64,000 nucleotides of DNA from Flavobacterium sp. (GTDB lineage Bacteria; Bacteroidota; Bacteroidia; Flavobacteriales; Flavobacteriaceae): positions 110,054 through 174,053 of the forward strand of contig NZ_SEBR01000008.1 of the NCBI RefSeq assembly GCF_004295795.1, in the 5' to 3' direction. The notes beneath the pieces were generated by a model, which saw only the letters and a list, made by a program, of their open reading frames with translations, did no database searches and was not told the origin of the DNA. Below, piece after piece: positions 36,190 to 44,865 of this stretch (its first letter is position 1; every line of letters begins with the position of its first letter). The position numbers and the translations under genes are program-made.

Positions 36190-37329
36190 ATGAAAACCCT
36201 TCGTTTTTCTTTCCTGCTGTTCGTTTTCGGACTCGTTTCCATCGGATGCAAAAAATCCGAAAGCACTGAAAACAAAACTATTGCCGTCCATAATTCGATC
36301 AAGTACGCAAAAGGACTTTCCATCTTCGATTATGGCGATTATTCGGTCGTGAAAGTGAACAACCCGTGGCCGAACGCCAACAAGGACTACACTTATATCT
36401 TGAGGGAAAACGGCGCGAAAATACCCGACAGTCTTGCGAAATTCACACAAGTGAACGTTCCCGTGAAAACGATTATCGCAACTTCCACGACGCATATTCC
36501 GTCTTTGGAAATGCTTGGCGTCGAAAATTCTTTGGTCGGATTTCCGAATCTCGATTACATTTCGTCCGAAAAAGTGCGCGCGTTGATCGACGCAAAAAAA
36601 ATCCGGGAGCTCGGGCAAAACCAAAGTTTGAATACGGAAGTTATCATCGACCTGAATCCGGATATCATCATCGGATACGGTATCGACAACAACAACCCAA
36701 CATTGGACAATTTGCAAAAAAGCGGCCTCAAAGTTTTGCTAAACGGCGATTGGAACGAACAGACTTCACTTGGAAAAGCCGAATGGATCAAGCTTTTCGG
36801 AACGCTTTACGGAGTCGAATCCAAAGCCGACAAAATCTTTTCGGACATTGAAAAAGCCTACAATTCGACGTTGGAACTCGTAAAATCGGCCAAATCAAAA
36901 CCGACTGTTCTCGCCGGGGCGATGTGGGAAAACAAATGGTTTTTGCCCGAAGGAAACAGTTGGGGCGCGGCCTTGATCGCCCAAGCCGGCGGAACTTATC
37001 TTTGGTCAGATTCGAAAGGCACCGGCAGCTTGTCGTTGCCTTTTGAGGCCGTTCTCGATAAGGGAAAAGACGCGGAATTTTGGATCGGTCCGGGACAGTT
37101 TACCTCTTTGGCAGAAATGACTTCGGCCAATGCGCATTATGGGCAGTTCAAGGCTTATCAAGCGAAAAACGTGTATTCGTTCAGTTCAAAGAAGGGAAAA
37201 ACCGGCGGCGTGATTTATTACGAGCTTGCGCCGAACCGACCTGATTTGGTTTTGAAGGATGTCGTGAAGATTTTGCATCCGGAGTTGTTGCCTGGGCACG
37301 AGCTTTTCTTTTTTGAGAAATTGAAGTGA
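36190..37329 (+). CDS. btuF: ABC transporter substrate-binding lipoprotein, BtuF-like
   Basis: 379 residues from ATG 36190. The frame is open further up, but the -7 box at 36163 and the lipoprotein signal fix this start. The signal MKTLRFSFLLFVFGLVSIGC ends in Cys20. The two-lobed periplasmic-binding fold of the TroA/BtuF class is indicated by STTHIPSLEMLGVENSLVGF, LNPDIIIGYGID and AMWENKWFLPEGNSW. The expected role is to bind cobalamin in the periplasm and deliver it to the permease. Position next to the B12 receptor supports cobalamin over siderophore, but the family also includes haem and siderophore binders. It heads the divergent B12 operon. Confidence 0.85.
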   Translation: MKTLRFSFLLFVFGLVSIGCKKSESTENKTIAVHNSIKYAKGLSIFDYGDYSVVKVNNPWPNANKDYTYILRENGAKIPDSLAKFTQVNVPVKTIIATSTTHIPSLEMLGVENSLVGFPNLDYISSEKVRALIDAKKIRELGQNQSLNTEVIIDLNPDIIIGYGIDNNNPTLDNLQKSGLKVLLNGDWNEQTSLGKAEWIKLFGTLYGVESKADKIFSDIEKAYNSTLELVKSAKSKPTVLAGAMWENKWFLPEGNSWGAALIAQAGGTYLWSDSKGTGSLSLPFEAVLDKGKDAEFWIGPGQFTSLAEMTSANAHYGQFKAYQAKNVYSFSSKKGKTGGVIYYELAPNRPDLVLKDVVKILHPELLPGHELFFFEKLK

Positions 37330-37597
37330 TTCGTTTTGAACGGTTTTTATTTGGTGCTGCCGATGAAACTTTAACAAAAAGTACATTTTTTCTGTATCCG
37401 GACTATTCGCGTTTCGGATAAATTTGATGGGTGGGCGGCGGTGGCATTTTTTCGGATGAACAAATTTCACGATCGGGAATTCTTCCGACACAAGTCAATC
37501 GAAAAGTGAAAATAGACGAAATTCAATTCTAGTAATCATTCGGGCAAGCCAGTTCCACCTTTCTCAACTAACTTACTTGTCCCGATTAAAAACGACT
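37330..37597 (+). other. 268-base gap inside the BtuFCD cluster
   Basis: The gap between the substrate-binding protein gene and the permease gene has no convincing reading frame. It contains a G-rich stretch GGGTGGGCGGCGGTGG (about 37428-37443) and poly-T runs around 37386 and 37447. No riboswitch motif or clear hairpin terminator was seen. The gap is large for an operon, so the permease may have its own promoter. Confidence 0.4.
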
Positions 37598-38626
37598 ATG
37601 TCAAACCAAAAAACCAACAGTTTATTTGTAATCCTTGCACTGGCGGCGGTTTTCCTGTTCATTTTGGATTTGGCCTACGGACCGGTTTCGATTCCGATTG
37701 AAGACGTGGTCAAAAGTCTCTTCGGAGGAAAAGCGTCCAAAGAAACCTGGGATTACATCGTCGTAAATTACCGGTTGCCAAAAGCGATCACGGCAGTTTT
37801 GGCAGGAATGGGCTTGTCGATTTCGGGTTTGCTGATGCAGACTTTGTTCCGGAATCCGCTCGCCGGACCTTATGTCTTGGGCTTGAGTTCGGGATCGAGT
37901 CTTGGCGTGGCATTCGTCGTCATGGGCGCGGGCCTGATTCCGGGATTCCTGAGCGTTTGGATGTTGTCGTCATACGGAATAATTCTCGCGTCCTGCCTCG
38001 GAAGTTTCGCGGTTTTGATCGCAGTTTTGGCCGTTTCCCAAAGACTGCGCGACACGATGGCGATCTTGATCGTCGGATTGATGTTCGGAAGTTTCACCAG
38101 CGCGATCGTTAGCATTCTCACCTATTTTTCAACTGCCGAACAATTGCAGAAATACACATTTTGGGCGATGGGAAATCTCGGGAATTTATCGTGGCTTTCG
38201 ATACTGATTTTGTCGGTTTGCGTTTCTGTCGGACTTTTGATCTCGATATTTTGCATCAAGTCTTTGGACGCACTTTTATTAGGAGAGAATTACGCCAAAA
38301 GTCTCGGATTGAATTACAGAAAAGCGAGATTCCTGATCATAATCGCCACGAGCTTATTGGCCGGAAGCATCACTGCCTTCGCCGGACCGATCGCATTCGT
38401 CGGACTCGCCGTTCCGCACATGGCCAAACTTCTGTTCCGCACGAGCAATCATAAAATCCTGTTTTTCGCAACATTGCTTTTCGGGGCAATCATTTTGTTG
38501 GTTTGCGACATTTTGTGCCAATTTCCGGGTAGCGACGTGACTTTGCCGATTAACGCGATCACATCCTTGATTGGCGCGCCAGTCGTGATTTGGCTGCTGA
38601 TGCGAAAACGAAACGCTTTCGACTGA
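37598..38626 (+). CDS. btuC: FecCD/BtuC-type ABC transporter permease
   Basis: 342 residues with about ten transmembrane helices. Family landmarks are NYRLPKAITAVLAGMGLSISG, split by helix 2, LLMQTLFRNPLAGPYVLGLSSGS, read in pieces, and GPIAFVGLAVPHMAKLL, the coupling-helix region. The start at 37598 removes seven residues of an alternative upstream ATG and gives a typical N-terminus. The stop overlaps the next start by one base (TGATG), so it is translationally coupled to the ATPase. It forms the inner-membrane channel of the B12 importer, though some members of the family carry iron-siderophores. Confidence 0.88.
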   Translation: MSNQKTNSLFVILALAAVFLFILDLAYGPVSIPIEDVVKSLFGGKASKETWDYIVVNYRLPKAITAVLAGMGLSISGLLMQTLFRNPLAGPYVLGLSSGSSLGVAFVVMGAGLIPGFLSVWMLSSYGIILASCLGSFAVLIAVLAVSQRLRDTMAILIVGLMFGSFTSAIVSILTYFSTAEQLQKYTFWAMGNLGNLSWLSILILSVCVSVGLLISIFCIKSLDALLLGENYAKSLGLNYRKARFLIIIATSLLAGSITAFAGPIAFVGLAVPHMAKLLFRTSNHKILFFATLLFGAIILLVCDILCQFPGSDVTLPINAITSLIGAPVVIWLLMRKRNAFD

Positions 38627-39411
38627 TGGAAAACAAATTCCTGCATACCAAAAATCTCAGCATCGGCTACCAATCGAAAAAGCAATCGATTGTGGTCGCT
38701 TCGGACATTTCCATTTCTTTGGAAAAAGGAAAACTGATTTCGATGATCGGCGCCAACGGAATCGGGAAATCGACGTTGTTGCGCACCTTGACGGGAATCC
38801 AGAAACCGATTTCGGGCGAAGTTTTTCTTGAGAACAAATCGGTCTCCGATTTTTCGCCATCGGAATTGTCCCAAAAACTGGCTTTGGTCCTGACCGAAAA
38901 ATTGCCGCCAAGCAATCTGACGGTTTTCGAATTGGTCGCGCTCGGACGCCAACCTTACACGAATTGGATCGGCAAACTCACGCCAGACGACGTCCTCAAA
39001 GTCAACGAGGCGCTACACCAAACCCGAACTTTTCACCTTTCGGCCAAAAAACACTTCCAAATTTCCGACGGACAACTCCAAAACGTGCTCATAGCGCGCG
39101 CCCTTGCCCAAGACACGCCTTTGATCGTGCTCGATGAACCAACGACCCACCTTGATCTGCAACACAAAGCCACGCTTTTCAAACTGCTGAAGACCTTGAG
39201 TTCGGAAACCGGAAAATGCATCCTGTTTTCAACCCACGACGTGGAAATGGCAATCCAGCTTTCGGATGAAATCATTGTGATGAACAACCGAAAAGTCACA
39301 CAGGATTCGCCTCAAAACCTGATCGATTCCGGTCATTTCGACAAACTTTTTCCGGATGAAAGCATCGTTTTCGACAAGATCAAAAGGCAGTTCGTATTTC
39401 GTGATTTTTGA
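38626..39411 (+). CDS. btuD: ABC transporter ATP-binding protein, BtuD-like
   Basis: 261 residues from the ATG overlapping the permease stop. ATPase motifs are the Walker A GANGIGKST, the signature region SDGQLQNVLIARALAQDT (LSGGQ is degenerate as SDGQL), the Walker B LIVLDEPTTHLDL and the H-loop FSTHDVEMA. This composition fits the FecE/BtuD branch. It powers import through the permease encoded before it. No other gene follows closely; a separate -7 box precedes the next gene. Confidence 0.88.
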   Translation: MENKFLHTKNLSIGYQSKKQSIVVASDISISLEKGKLISMIGANGIGKSTLLRTLTGIQKPISGEVFLENKSVSDFSPSELSQKLALVLTEKLPPSNLTVFELVALGRQPYTNWIGKLTPDDVLKVNEALHQTRTFHLSAKKHFQISDGQLQNVLIARALAQDTPLIVLDEPTTHLDLQHKATLFKLLKTLSSETGKCILFSTHDVEMAIQLSDEIIVMNNRKVTQDSPQNLIDSGHFDKLFPDESIVFDKIKRQFVFRDF

Positions 39412-39445
39412 GAAAGTCTTGTGATTTTTTCACGTGCGGGTTCGC

Positions 39446-39453
39446 TATATTTG
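39446..39453 (+). promoter_or_regulatory. -7 box of the DUF4468 gene
   Basis: TATATTTG is an exact TAnnTTTG match, 18 bases before the ATG at 39471. No well-spaced TTG was found upstream. Confidence 0.5.
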
Positions 39454-39470
39454 GGTAAGACACGACTTTT

Positions 39471-39977
39471 ATGAAAAACTGCTACCTCTTTTTTCTGCTT
39501 TTCCTCTTCGGAACGGTTTCTGCCCAGATCAAACTCGAATTGACGCCTCAGGGATTTGCTTCCCAAAACATTCCGCGACCTCAGGTTCTCGATGAAAAAC
39601 TGATGGAATCGGTTCGGAATTGGGTTGCGACCTACAACGAAAAAAACGAGTACGGCTACGACATTTCAGACGTTTCAAGCAATGGAATGACGATCGACGC
39701 TTACAAAAGGAACGCTTTCTATTACACGAACAAAGGCGAAGTTTTCCAACACAGGATTCGCTATCGCATGCGTCTCGATTTTACGAACCAGACTATAAAA
39801 GTACAGTTTTCGGTCACCGAAATCTATGCCCAAAAGAACTTGCTGACGTTGAAAATCTCTGATTTTTTCCTGCCTGACGGACGTTTGAAAGAAGATTATC
39901 GCGACGCAAAACCGTCTCTCGAGAAAACGACGAACGCCATCCTGAACAATTTCGCCGAGTTTATGGCGAGAGTATGA
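39471..39977 (+). CDS. DUF4468 secreted protein
   Basis: 168 residues with a signal peptide (MKNCYLFFLLFLFGTVSAQ). The mature part has the DUF4468 pattern: RNWVATYNEKNEYGYDIS, TIDAYKRNAFYY and RIRYRMRLDFTNQTIKVQF, a beta-rich domain of unknown function found in exported Bacteroidota proteins. The stop is directly adjacent to the stop of the pseudouridine synthase gene on the other strand, with no space for a separate terminator. Confidence 0.8.
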   Translation: MKNCYLFFLLFLFGTVSAQIKLELTPQGFASQNIPRPQVLDEKLMESVRNWVATYNEKNEYGYDISDVSSNGMTIDAYKRNAFYYTNKGEVFQHRIRYRMRLDFTNQTIKVQFSVTEIYAQKNLLTLKISDFFLPDGRLKEDYRDAKPSLEKTTNAILNNFAEFMARV

Positions 39978-40532
39978 TCAGACCAATTTTTCAACTTCCG
40001 CGACTTGTCCGGGTTGCAGGTTTTCGAGCCACGTTTCCCCTATTCGTACGCGAACCAACCGCAAAGTCGGAAATCCGACGGCCGCCGTCATTTTTCGCAC
40101 CTGACGGAATTTGCCTTCGGTGAGCGTGATCGAAACCCAACTCATCGGGCCGTGTCTTTCATCGCGTACTTTGCGAAAAGGCAAATTTGGCGTCTCAATC
40201 AATTTTGCCTGGCAGTTTTTTGTGAGGTAACGCGTTCCTTTCACTCCGATTTCCACACCTTTTTCCAGCAGATTCACGGCTTCTTGCGTGATAATTCCGT
40301 CCACTTGGGCGAAATATTCCTTTTCCATGTGCTTTCCGCGCACGATTTCTGACATCATTCCATCTGTCGTAAGAAACAACAAACCTTCCGAATCTTCGTC
40401 CAGACGTCCTATCGCCATCGTTCCGACAGGAAAGTCGAAAAGCTCGCCGAGCAATTTCTTGTGGCGCTTCTTTTCATAGATGAACTGGCTCAAATAACCG
40501 AACGGTTTGTAGATGTGGAAATGGCGATGCAT
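39978..40532 (-). CDS. rRNA large-subunit pseudouridine synthase, RluE/RsuA family
   Basis: 184 residues from the ATG at 40532. An open frame extends further upstream, but the -7 box at 40537-40544 lies in it. The catalytic motif IGRLDEDSEGLLFLT contains Asp45, and the KPFGYLSQF, WVSITLTEGKFRQVRKM and VGFPTLRLVRVRIG blocks are typical of the small RluE/F group without an S4 domain. It converts a specific uridine in 23S rRNA to pseudouridine. The -7 box is only four bases before the start codon, which suggests a leaderless mRNA. Confidence 0.88.
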   Translation of the reverse strand: MHRHFHIYKPFGYLSQFIYEKKRHKKLLGELFDFPVGTMAIGRLDEDSEGLLFLTTDGMMSEIVRGKHMEKEYFAQVDGIITQEAVNLLEKGVEIGVKGTRYLTKNCQAKLIETPNLPFRKVRDERHGPMSWVSITLTEGKFRQVRKMTAAVGFPTLRLVRVRIGETWLENLQPGQVAEVEKLV

Positions 40533-40536
40533 CCGA

Positions 40537-40544
40537 CAAAGATA
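40537..40544 (-). promoter_or_regulatory. -7 box immediately upstream of the pseudouridine synthase start
   Basis: TATCTTTG on the minus strand matches TAnnTTTG and ends four bases before the ATG, so the transcript should begin at or within the first codon. Confidence 0.45.
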
Positions 40545-40609
40545 AAGCGATGTTAAACCTTGGGCAAGACCAAAATTTAAGCCGTAAATTTCTGTAAACA
40601 CACGAAAAA

Positions 40610-40921
40610 ATGGACACGACACACAACAAAGACCTGGGCGACAAAACAATCAACAACCAACAAAAAAAAGGCGACCTGAACGAAGGTTTCAGCGGGGAAA
40701 ACATTCCCGAAGATTACAATCCGGCCAAGCACGTCAAGGAAAAGGAAACCGATGCATCGGGCAATGAAAAAACGGTCGATCGTGCGAGAAATGCCGATGC
40801 CACGACCGAAGCAGAAGGCAACTACAAGGAATCGGGTTCGCTCAAAAAAAGTGATCTGTCGAAAGAAAAAATCGACGGAAAAGAAGACCAGAATTACGAT
40901 TCTGCCAAACGAAATCAGTAA
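40610..40921 (+). CDS. Small hydrophilic, probably disordered protein
   Basis: 103 residues, extremely polar (rich in K, E, D, N), with no hydrophobic core. Stretches such as GENIPEDYNPAKHVKE and SKEKIDGKEDQNY resemble small stress-related hydrophilic proteins of Flavobacteria. No domain was recognised. It may be a hydrophilin-like protein, but this is only compositional. It is transcribed toward the SUFU gene 51 bases downstream. Confidence 0.65.
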   Translation: MDTTHNKDLGDKTINNQQKKGDLNEGFSGENIPEDYNPAKHVKEKETDASGNEKTVDRARNADATTEAEGNYKESGSLKKSDLSKEKIDGKEDQNYDSAKRNQ

Positions 40922-40972
40922 TTTAGGCCCGAAGCAACGCAAATCGAATGCTTTGAACCTAATAAAACACCG

Positions 40973-41629
40973 ATGGATAAAAACGCTTACGAAAAAACCT
41001 TCACGGAAGACGACGCCGTGGGCTGGCTCGCGATCGACGCGGCTTTGGAAAAAATTTATGGAGAAAAGGAATCGCGCCATTACGGCCCGTTGTGCGGAGT
41101 GCATTTCGTGGCCGGCGGAACCGATCCGATAGACGGCGCTAGTATTTACGACTCCGAAAAACAGGAATTTCACCACCATATCGTGAGCTACGGAATGAGC
41201 GAACTTTATTACGATCCTGAAAAAGCCGAGGGCGAATTCAGCAAATGGGGATTCGAGTTCACTATGCGGATCAAGCCGTTCGAGGACGACAAGACCGACC
41301 CGCTTTGGGCTGTTCAGGTCATGAACAATCTGGCGAGATATGTGTACGACAGCGGAAAATGGTTCGAAGAAAACCATTTCATCCCGGCAAATGGCCCAAT
41401 CCGTCTAAACACCGAAACCGAAATCACGGGATTGGTTTTCGCCCAGGATCCGGAGTTGGGCAAGATCGAGACGCCTCACGGGGAAGTTTCTTTTTTGCAG
41501 CTCGTCGGGATTACTTCAAATGAAGTCGAGCGCTTGAAGGCGAATCGTACTCAGGACGAGGTCGCGAAATTGATTGCGGAGTTGCGCGTTGGGAATCCTT
41601 TGTTGATTACTGATTTGGGTAGGAAATAG
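40973..41629 (+). CDS. Suppressor-of-fused (SUFU) domain protein
   Basis: 218 residues, no signal peptide, cytoplasmic. The SUFU fold is recognised by HYGPLCGVHFVAGGTDPIDG, YDSEKQEFHHHIVSYGMSELY in separate strands, FEFTMRIKPF, and the C-terminal VGITSNEVERLKA and LLITDLGRK. Bacterial SUFU proteins are often linked with polymorphic toxin immunity or unknown roles, and there is no toxin gene next to it here. The array of 59-bp repeats begins 30 bases after its stop. Confidence 0.88.
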   Translation: MDKNAYEKTFTEDDAVGWLAIDAALEKIYGEKESRHYGPLCGVHFVAGGTDPIDGASIYDSEKQEFHHHIVSYGMSELYYDPEKAEGEFSKWGFEFTMRIKPFEDDKTDPLWAVQVMNNLARYVYDSGKWFEENHFIPANGPIRLNTETEITGLVFAQDPELGKIETPHGEVSFLQLVGITSNEVERLKANRTQDEVAKLIAELRVGNPLLITDLGRK

Positions 41630-41659
41630 TTTAGTCGCAGGAGTAAACCAAAATAGGTG

Positions 41660-42160
41660 GTTTTTTTTTACCATTAAGGACGTTAAGTTCATTAAGGCTT
41701 TTTGAATCCGCATATAAAAGTTTTTTGAACCATTAAGGACATTAAGTTCATTAAGGCTTTTTGAATCCGCATATAAAAGTTTTTTGAACCATTAAGGACA
41801 TTAAGTTCATTAAGGCCTTTTGAATCCGCATATAAAATTTTTTGAACCATTAAGGACATTAAGTTCATTAAGGCTATTTGAATCCGCATATAAAAGTTTT
41901 TTGAACATTAAGGACATTAACATTAAGTTCATTAAGGCTTTTTGAATCCGCATATAAAAGTTTTTTGAACCATTAAGGAAATTAAGTTCATTAAGGCTTT
42001 TTGAATTCAGCATAAGGTTCTTTGAACCATTAAGGACATTAAGTTCATTAAGGCTTTTTGAATTCAGCATAAAGTTCTTTGAAAAATTAAGGACATTAAG
42101 TTCATTAAGGCTTTTTGAATTCGGCATAAAGTTCTTTGAATCATTAAGAAATTAAGATTA
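41660..42160. repeat. Tandem array of nine ~59-bp units with internal ATTAAG triplets
   Basis: Units begin (CATTAAGG or variant) at about 41672, 41731, 41790, 41848, 41906, 41971, 42028, 42085 and 42142, so the period is 59, 59, 58, 58, 65, 57, 57 and 57 bases. Each unit carries ATTAAG three times at 9-base spacing. The first six share a spacer with ATCCGCATATAAAAG and the last three one with ATTCAGCATAAAGTTC, so two sub-types exist. The unit length is not a multiple of three, so it cannot encode a repeat protein. Diverged CTTAATG motifs continue to about 42270. Confidence 0.9.
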
Positions 42161-42295
42161 GTCAATATTCGATGCAATCTTAACTGTCCTTAAACTTCTT
42201 AATTGTTATTTCTTTCAAGATTTACGTTCACTATCTTAATGACCTTAATGCTCTTAACGCTCTTAATGTTTCAAAATATAAAAAAAAGCAAAACC

Positions 42296-42709
42296 TTACT
42301 TTTTAGCTTTAGAACGTCTGGCAAATAAAACCTCAGCATCACGCAAATTCTTCTCAAAAAAGTCCGAACCGTATTTACCTCGCAACAAATCTTTCATCGC
42401 GTCAGAATAACATTTCTTGTCCTCGAAAACCACGCAACCCTGATGTGAAAAGTCAACCGAGTACTTTTTCATCATGTACTTGCGATAGAAATCTGCAAAG
42501 CCAACTTTGGTTTCAACCGTAAATCCGAAAGAATACACCTTATAAATTCCGTTTCCGAAGTCGGTTTTGGCAAGTTTCTGTCCGTCTTTGCACGAAGGAA
42601 AATACAGCGAATCGGCTTTAAGTGCACTGTCGGCAACCTGGGAAAATGCATCTGGAATCACGAACAAAATTCCGATTGTCATCAACAAATAAATCCTGCA
42701 CCGAATCAT
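42296..42709 (-). CDS. Small secreted hypothetical protein downstream of YceI
   Basis: 137 residues with a signal peptide (cleavage near DAFSQ). The mature part has three cysteines (PSCKDG, HQGCVVF, KKCYSD) and a central FGFTVETKVGFADFYRKYMM helix-strand region. No family is recognised. Its ATG overlaps the YceI stop by four bases (ATGA), so the two are translationally coupled and probably act together. The C-terminus ends in a basic run RRSKAKK. The tandem repeat array lies directly downstream. Confidence 0.7.
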   Translation of the reverse strand: MIRCRIYLLMTIGILFVIPDAFSQVADSALKADSLYFPSCKDGQKLAKTDFGNGIYKVYSFGFTVETKVGFADFYRKYMMKKYSVDFSHQGCVVFEDKKCYSDAMKDLLRGKYGSDFFEKNLRDAEVLFARRSKAKK

Positions 42710-43242
42710 TCCTTCTTGACAAACTGAATGTTAGCGGCGAGTTTCACGTCTTCGCCCAAAACAAGTCCGCCGCCTTCCGTAATTCCGTCATAAACGATGC
42801 CGAAATCGTGCCGTTTTATTGTTCCGCTTACTTCAAAGCCAGCGCGGTATCGGCCAAAACCATCTTTTAGTTCGCCTCCGAAAAGCACTTGGAGCGCGAT
42901 TGATTTCGTTGTGCCTTTAAGCGTCAAATCGCCCAAAAGTTCGTATTCGTCTCCCTTTTTGTGTCGGAAAGAAGTCGATTTGAAATTGATTTCCGGGAAT
43001 TGGTCGGCGTCGAAAAACTCCGGCGATTTCAAGTGTTCGTCCCGGTCGGTTTCGTTTGTATCAATCGAATAGGTGTCAATCGTGAGCTCGATTTTCGCAT
43101 TGTCGAAATTCTCCTGATCGTTGGTTTCGAGTTGTCCGCGAAAAATCCGGAAAGCGCCCGTGACGGTAGAAATCACAAGGTGTTTGATCTTGAAATGTAT
43201 TTCGGAATGCGCCGGATCTATTTCCCAAAAAGTAGTTTTCAT
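42706..43242 (-). CDS. YceI family protein
   Basis: 178 residues, a single YceI lipocalin-like domain without a signal peptide. Family blocks are WEIDPAHSEIHFKIKHLVIS, GAFRIFRGQLE, DADQFPEINFKSTSF and GIVYDGITEGGGLVLGEDVKL. YceI proteins bind long isoprenoid or fatty ligands such as polyprenyl chains. The absence of an export signal suggests a cytoplasmic member, as is common in this phylum. It is co-transcribed with the small secreted protein that overlaps its stop. Confidence 0.9.
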   Translation of the reverse strand: MKTTFWEIDPAHSEIHFKIKHLVISTVTGAFRIFRGQLETNDQENFDNAKIELTIDTYSIDTNETDRDEHLKSPEFFDADQFPEINFKSTSFRHKKGDEYELLGDLTLKGTTKSIALQVLFGGELKDGFGRYRAGFEVSGTIKRHDFGIVYDGITEGGGLVLGEDVKLAANIQFVKKE

Positions 43243-43446
43243 ACAGATAAGTTTGGTTGGATTAGTGAATTCCTAAAGTTACTCCCAAATCTGGCTTTCG
43301 GCAAGCGATTGGGAAAAATTTGTCTTTTTTAACCCCGTGAATTTGCGCAAACACAAGGTTTGATTTTGCCTTCTCTTGTTTAACTTTACCCAAAGTTTCG
43401 CCGATATTTCTATTCCTTCACAAATCGGCAAACGAATATCCGAATC

Positions 43447-44865
43447 ATGTCGCAAAGCACGTCTTCCCAAAAAATAGCAACTTTTTTCTCGCTCGTCAAA
43501 CGTTCCATAAAAGGCGAGCACACTGATCTTACCAAAGGAAGCATCCGCGTTTCGGTGATTTTGTTGGCCATTCCGATGATGTTGGAAATGGCGATGGAAT
43601 CGGTCTTTGCGTTGGTCGATTTGTATTTCGTCGGACATTTGGAACACAGCAGTTTCGCGATCCAGGCCGTCGGATTGACCGAATCTGTCTTGACGATAAT
43701 CTATTCGCTTGCCATAGGAATCAGCATGGCGGCAACCGCCGTCGTCTCGAGAAGAATCGGCGAGAAAAACCCCGAGGCCGCCGCCAAAGCCGGAATTCAG
43801 GCCGTCGTAATGGCTTTCGTGTTTTGCCTTGTCATCAGTATCTTGGGATTCATTTTCGCAACTGACATTTTACTCATCATGGGCGCGTCACCCGCGGCCG
43901 CAATCTACGGAACGCCGTTCGTGAGAATCATGATGGCCTCGAGCCTGATCATCGTTTGCCTGTTCTTGTTCAACGGCATTTTCCGTGGCGCCGGAAACGC
44001 GTCGATCGCGATGAAAAGCTTGTTCGTGGCCAACTTGGTCAACATTGTCCTTTGCCCGTTATTGGTAGGTTTCAAAGGTTTTGAGAGTTTCGGACTGATT
44101 GGAGCCGCGATAGCGACAACCATCGGAAGAAGTATTGGCGTACTCTACCAATTGTACCATCTGTTCAACGGAAAAAACGTGATCGTCGCCCAACTGGACT
44201 ATTTCCTTCCCGATTGGAAACAGATCAAAGCCTTGCTCAAAATCTCGGCTCCCGCGGTTGGACAATTCGTGATCGCTTCCTGCAGTTGGATTTTCCTTGC
44301 GAATTTGGTCGCGACAACGGGCGGAGATGTCGGATCGGCCGGTTATCAGACTTCATTGCGACTCATGATGTTCTTTATGCTTCCGGCTTGGGGATTGAGT
44401 GGCGCGGCCGCTACTTTGGTGGGACAGAATCTCGGAGCCAAACAGGTCGAAAGAGCCGAGCGTTCGGTTTTGGTCACGGCGCGTTTCAATGCGATCTACA
44501 TGGGAAGCGTGATGCTTTTATCGCTGTTCGGAGCGCATTGGCTGGCCGGGATTTTCAGCAACGATCCGGCGGTTCGCGAAGTCGGGACACAAGCGGTTCG
44601 CATCATGGCTTGCGGCTATATTTTCTACGGAATCGGAATGGTGATGATAAACGCTTTTAACGGCTCGGGCGATACGAAAACACCAACCTGGATCAACGTT
44701 TTCGGGTTTTGGTTTTTGCAGATTCCACTCGCTTATGTTCTGTCGATCGTTCTTGAAATGGGTCCGACGGGCGTTTTTATCGCGATTCCGGTCTCGGAAA
44801 CCGCCATTACCATTGCCGGCGTTATCTTGTTCAGGCGCGGGCGTTGGAAGACGATTCAGGTTTGA
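43447..44865 (+). CDS. MATE family multidrug exporter
   Basis: 472 residues, 12 predicted transmembrane helices in two homologous halves. Landmarks are the entry KGSIRVSVILLAIPMMLEMA, FFVGHLEHSSFAIQAVG in separate helices, FRGAGNASIAMKSLFVANLVN in pieces, and GGDVGSAGYQTSLRLMMFFMLP in the second half. It is expected to export organic cations or drugs in exchange for Na+ or H+. A TAACTTTA sequence about 60 bases upstream is a weak -7 candidate. The gene is monocistronic. Confidence 0.9.
   Translation: MSQSTSSQKIATFFSLVKRSIKGEHTDLTKGSIRVSVILLAIPMMLEMAMESVFALVDLYFVGHLEHSSFAIQAVGLTESVLTIIYSLAIGISMAATAVVSRRIGEKNPEAAAKAGIQAVVMAFVFCLVISILGFIFATDILLIMGASPAAAIYGTPFVRIMMASSLIIVCLFLFNGIFRGAGNASIAMKSLFVANLVNIVLCPLLVGFKGFESFGLIGAAIATTIGRSIGVLYQLYHLFNGKNVIVAQLDYFLPDWKQIKALLKISAPAVGQFVIASCSWIFLANLVATTGGDVGSAGYQTSLRLMMFFMLPAWGLSGAAATLVGQNLGAKQVERAERSVLVTARFNAIYMGSVMLLSLFGAHWLAGIFSNDPAVREVGTQAVRIMACGYIFYGIGMVMINAFNGSGDTKTPTWINVFGFWFLQIPLAYVLSIVLEMGPTGVFIAIPVSETAITIAGVILFRRGRWKTIQV

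Noticed and set aside
41660..42160. CRISPR-like array
   Set aside because: Both the 'repeat' and the 'spacer' parts recur between units, there are no unique spacers, and no cas genes are near.
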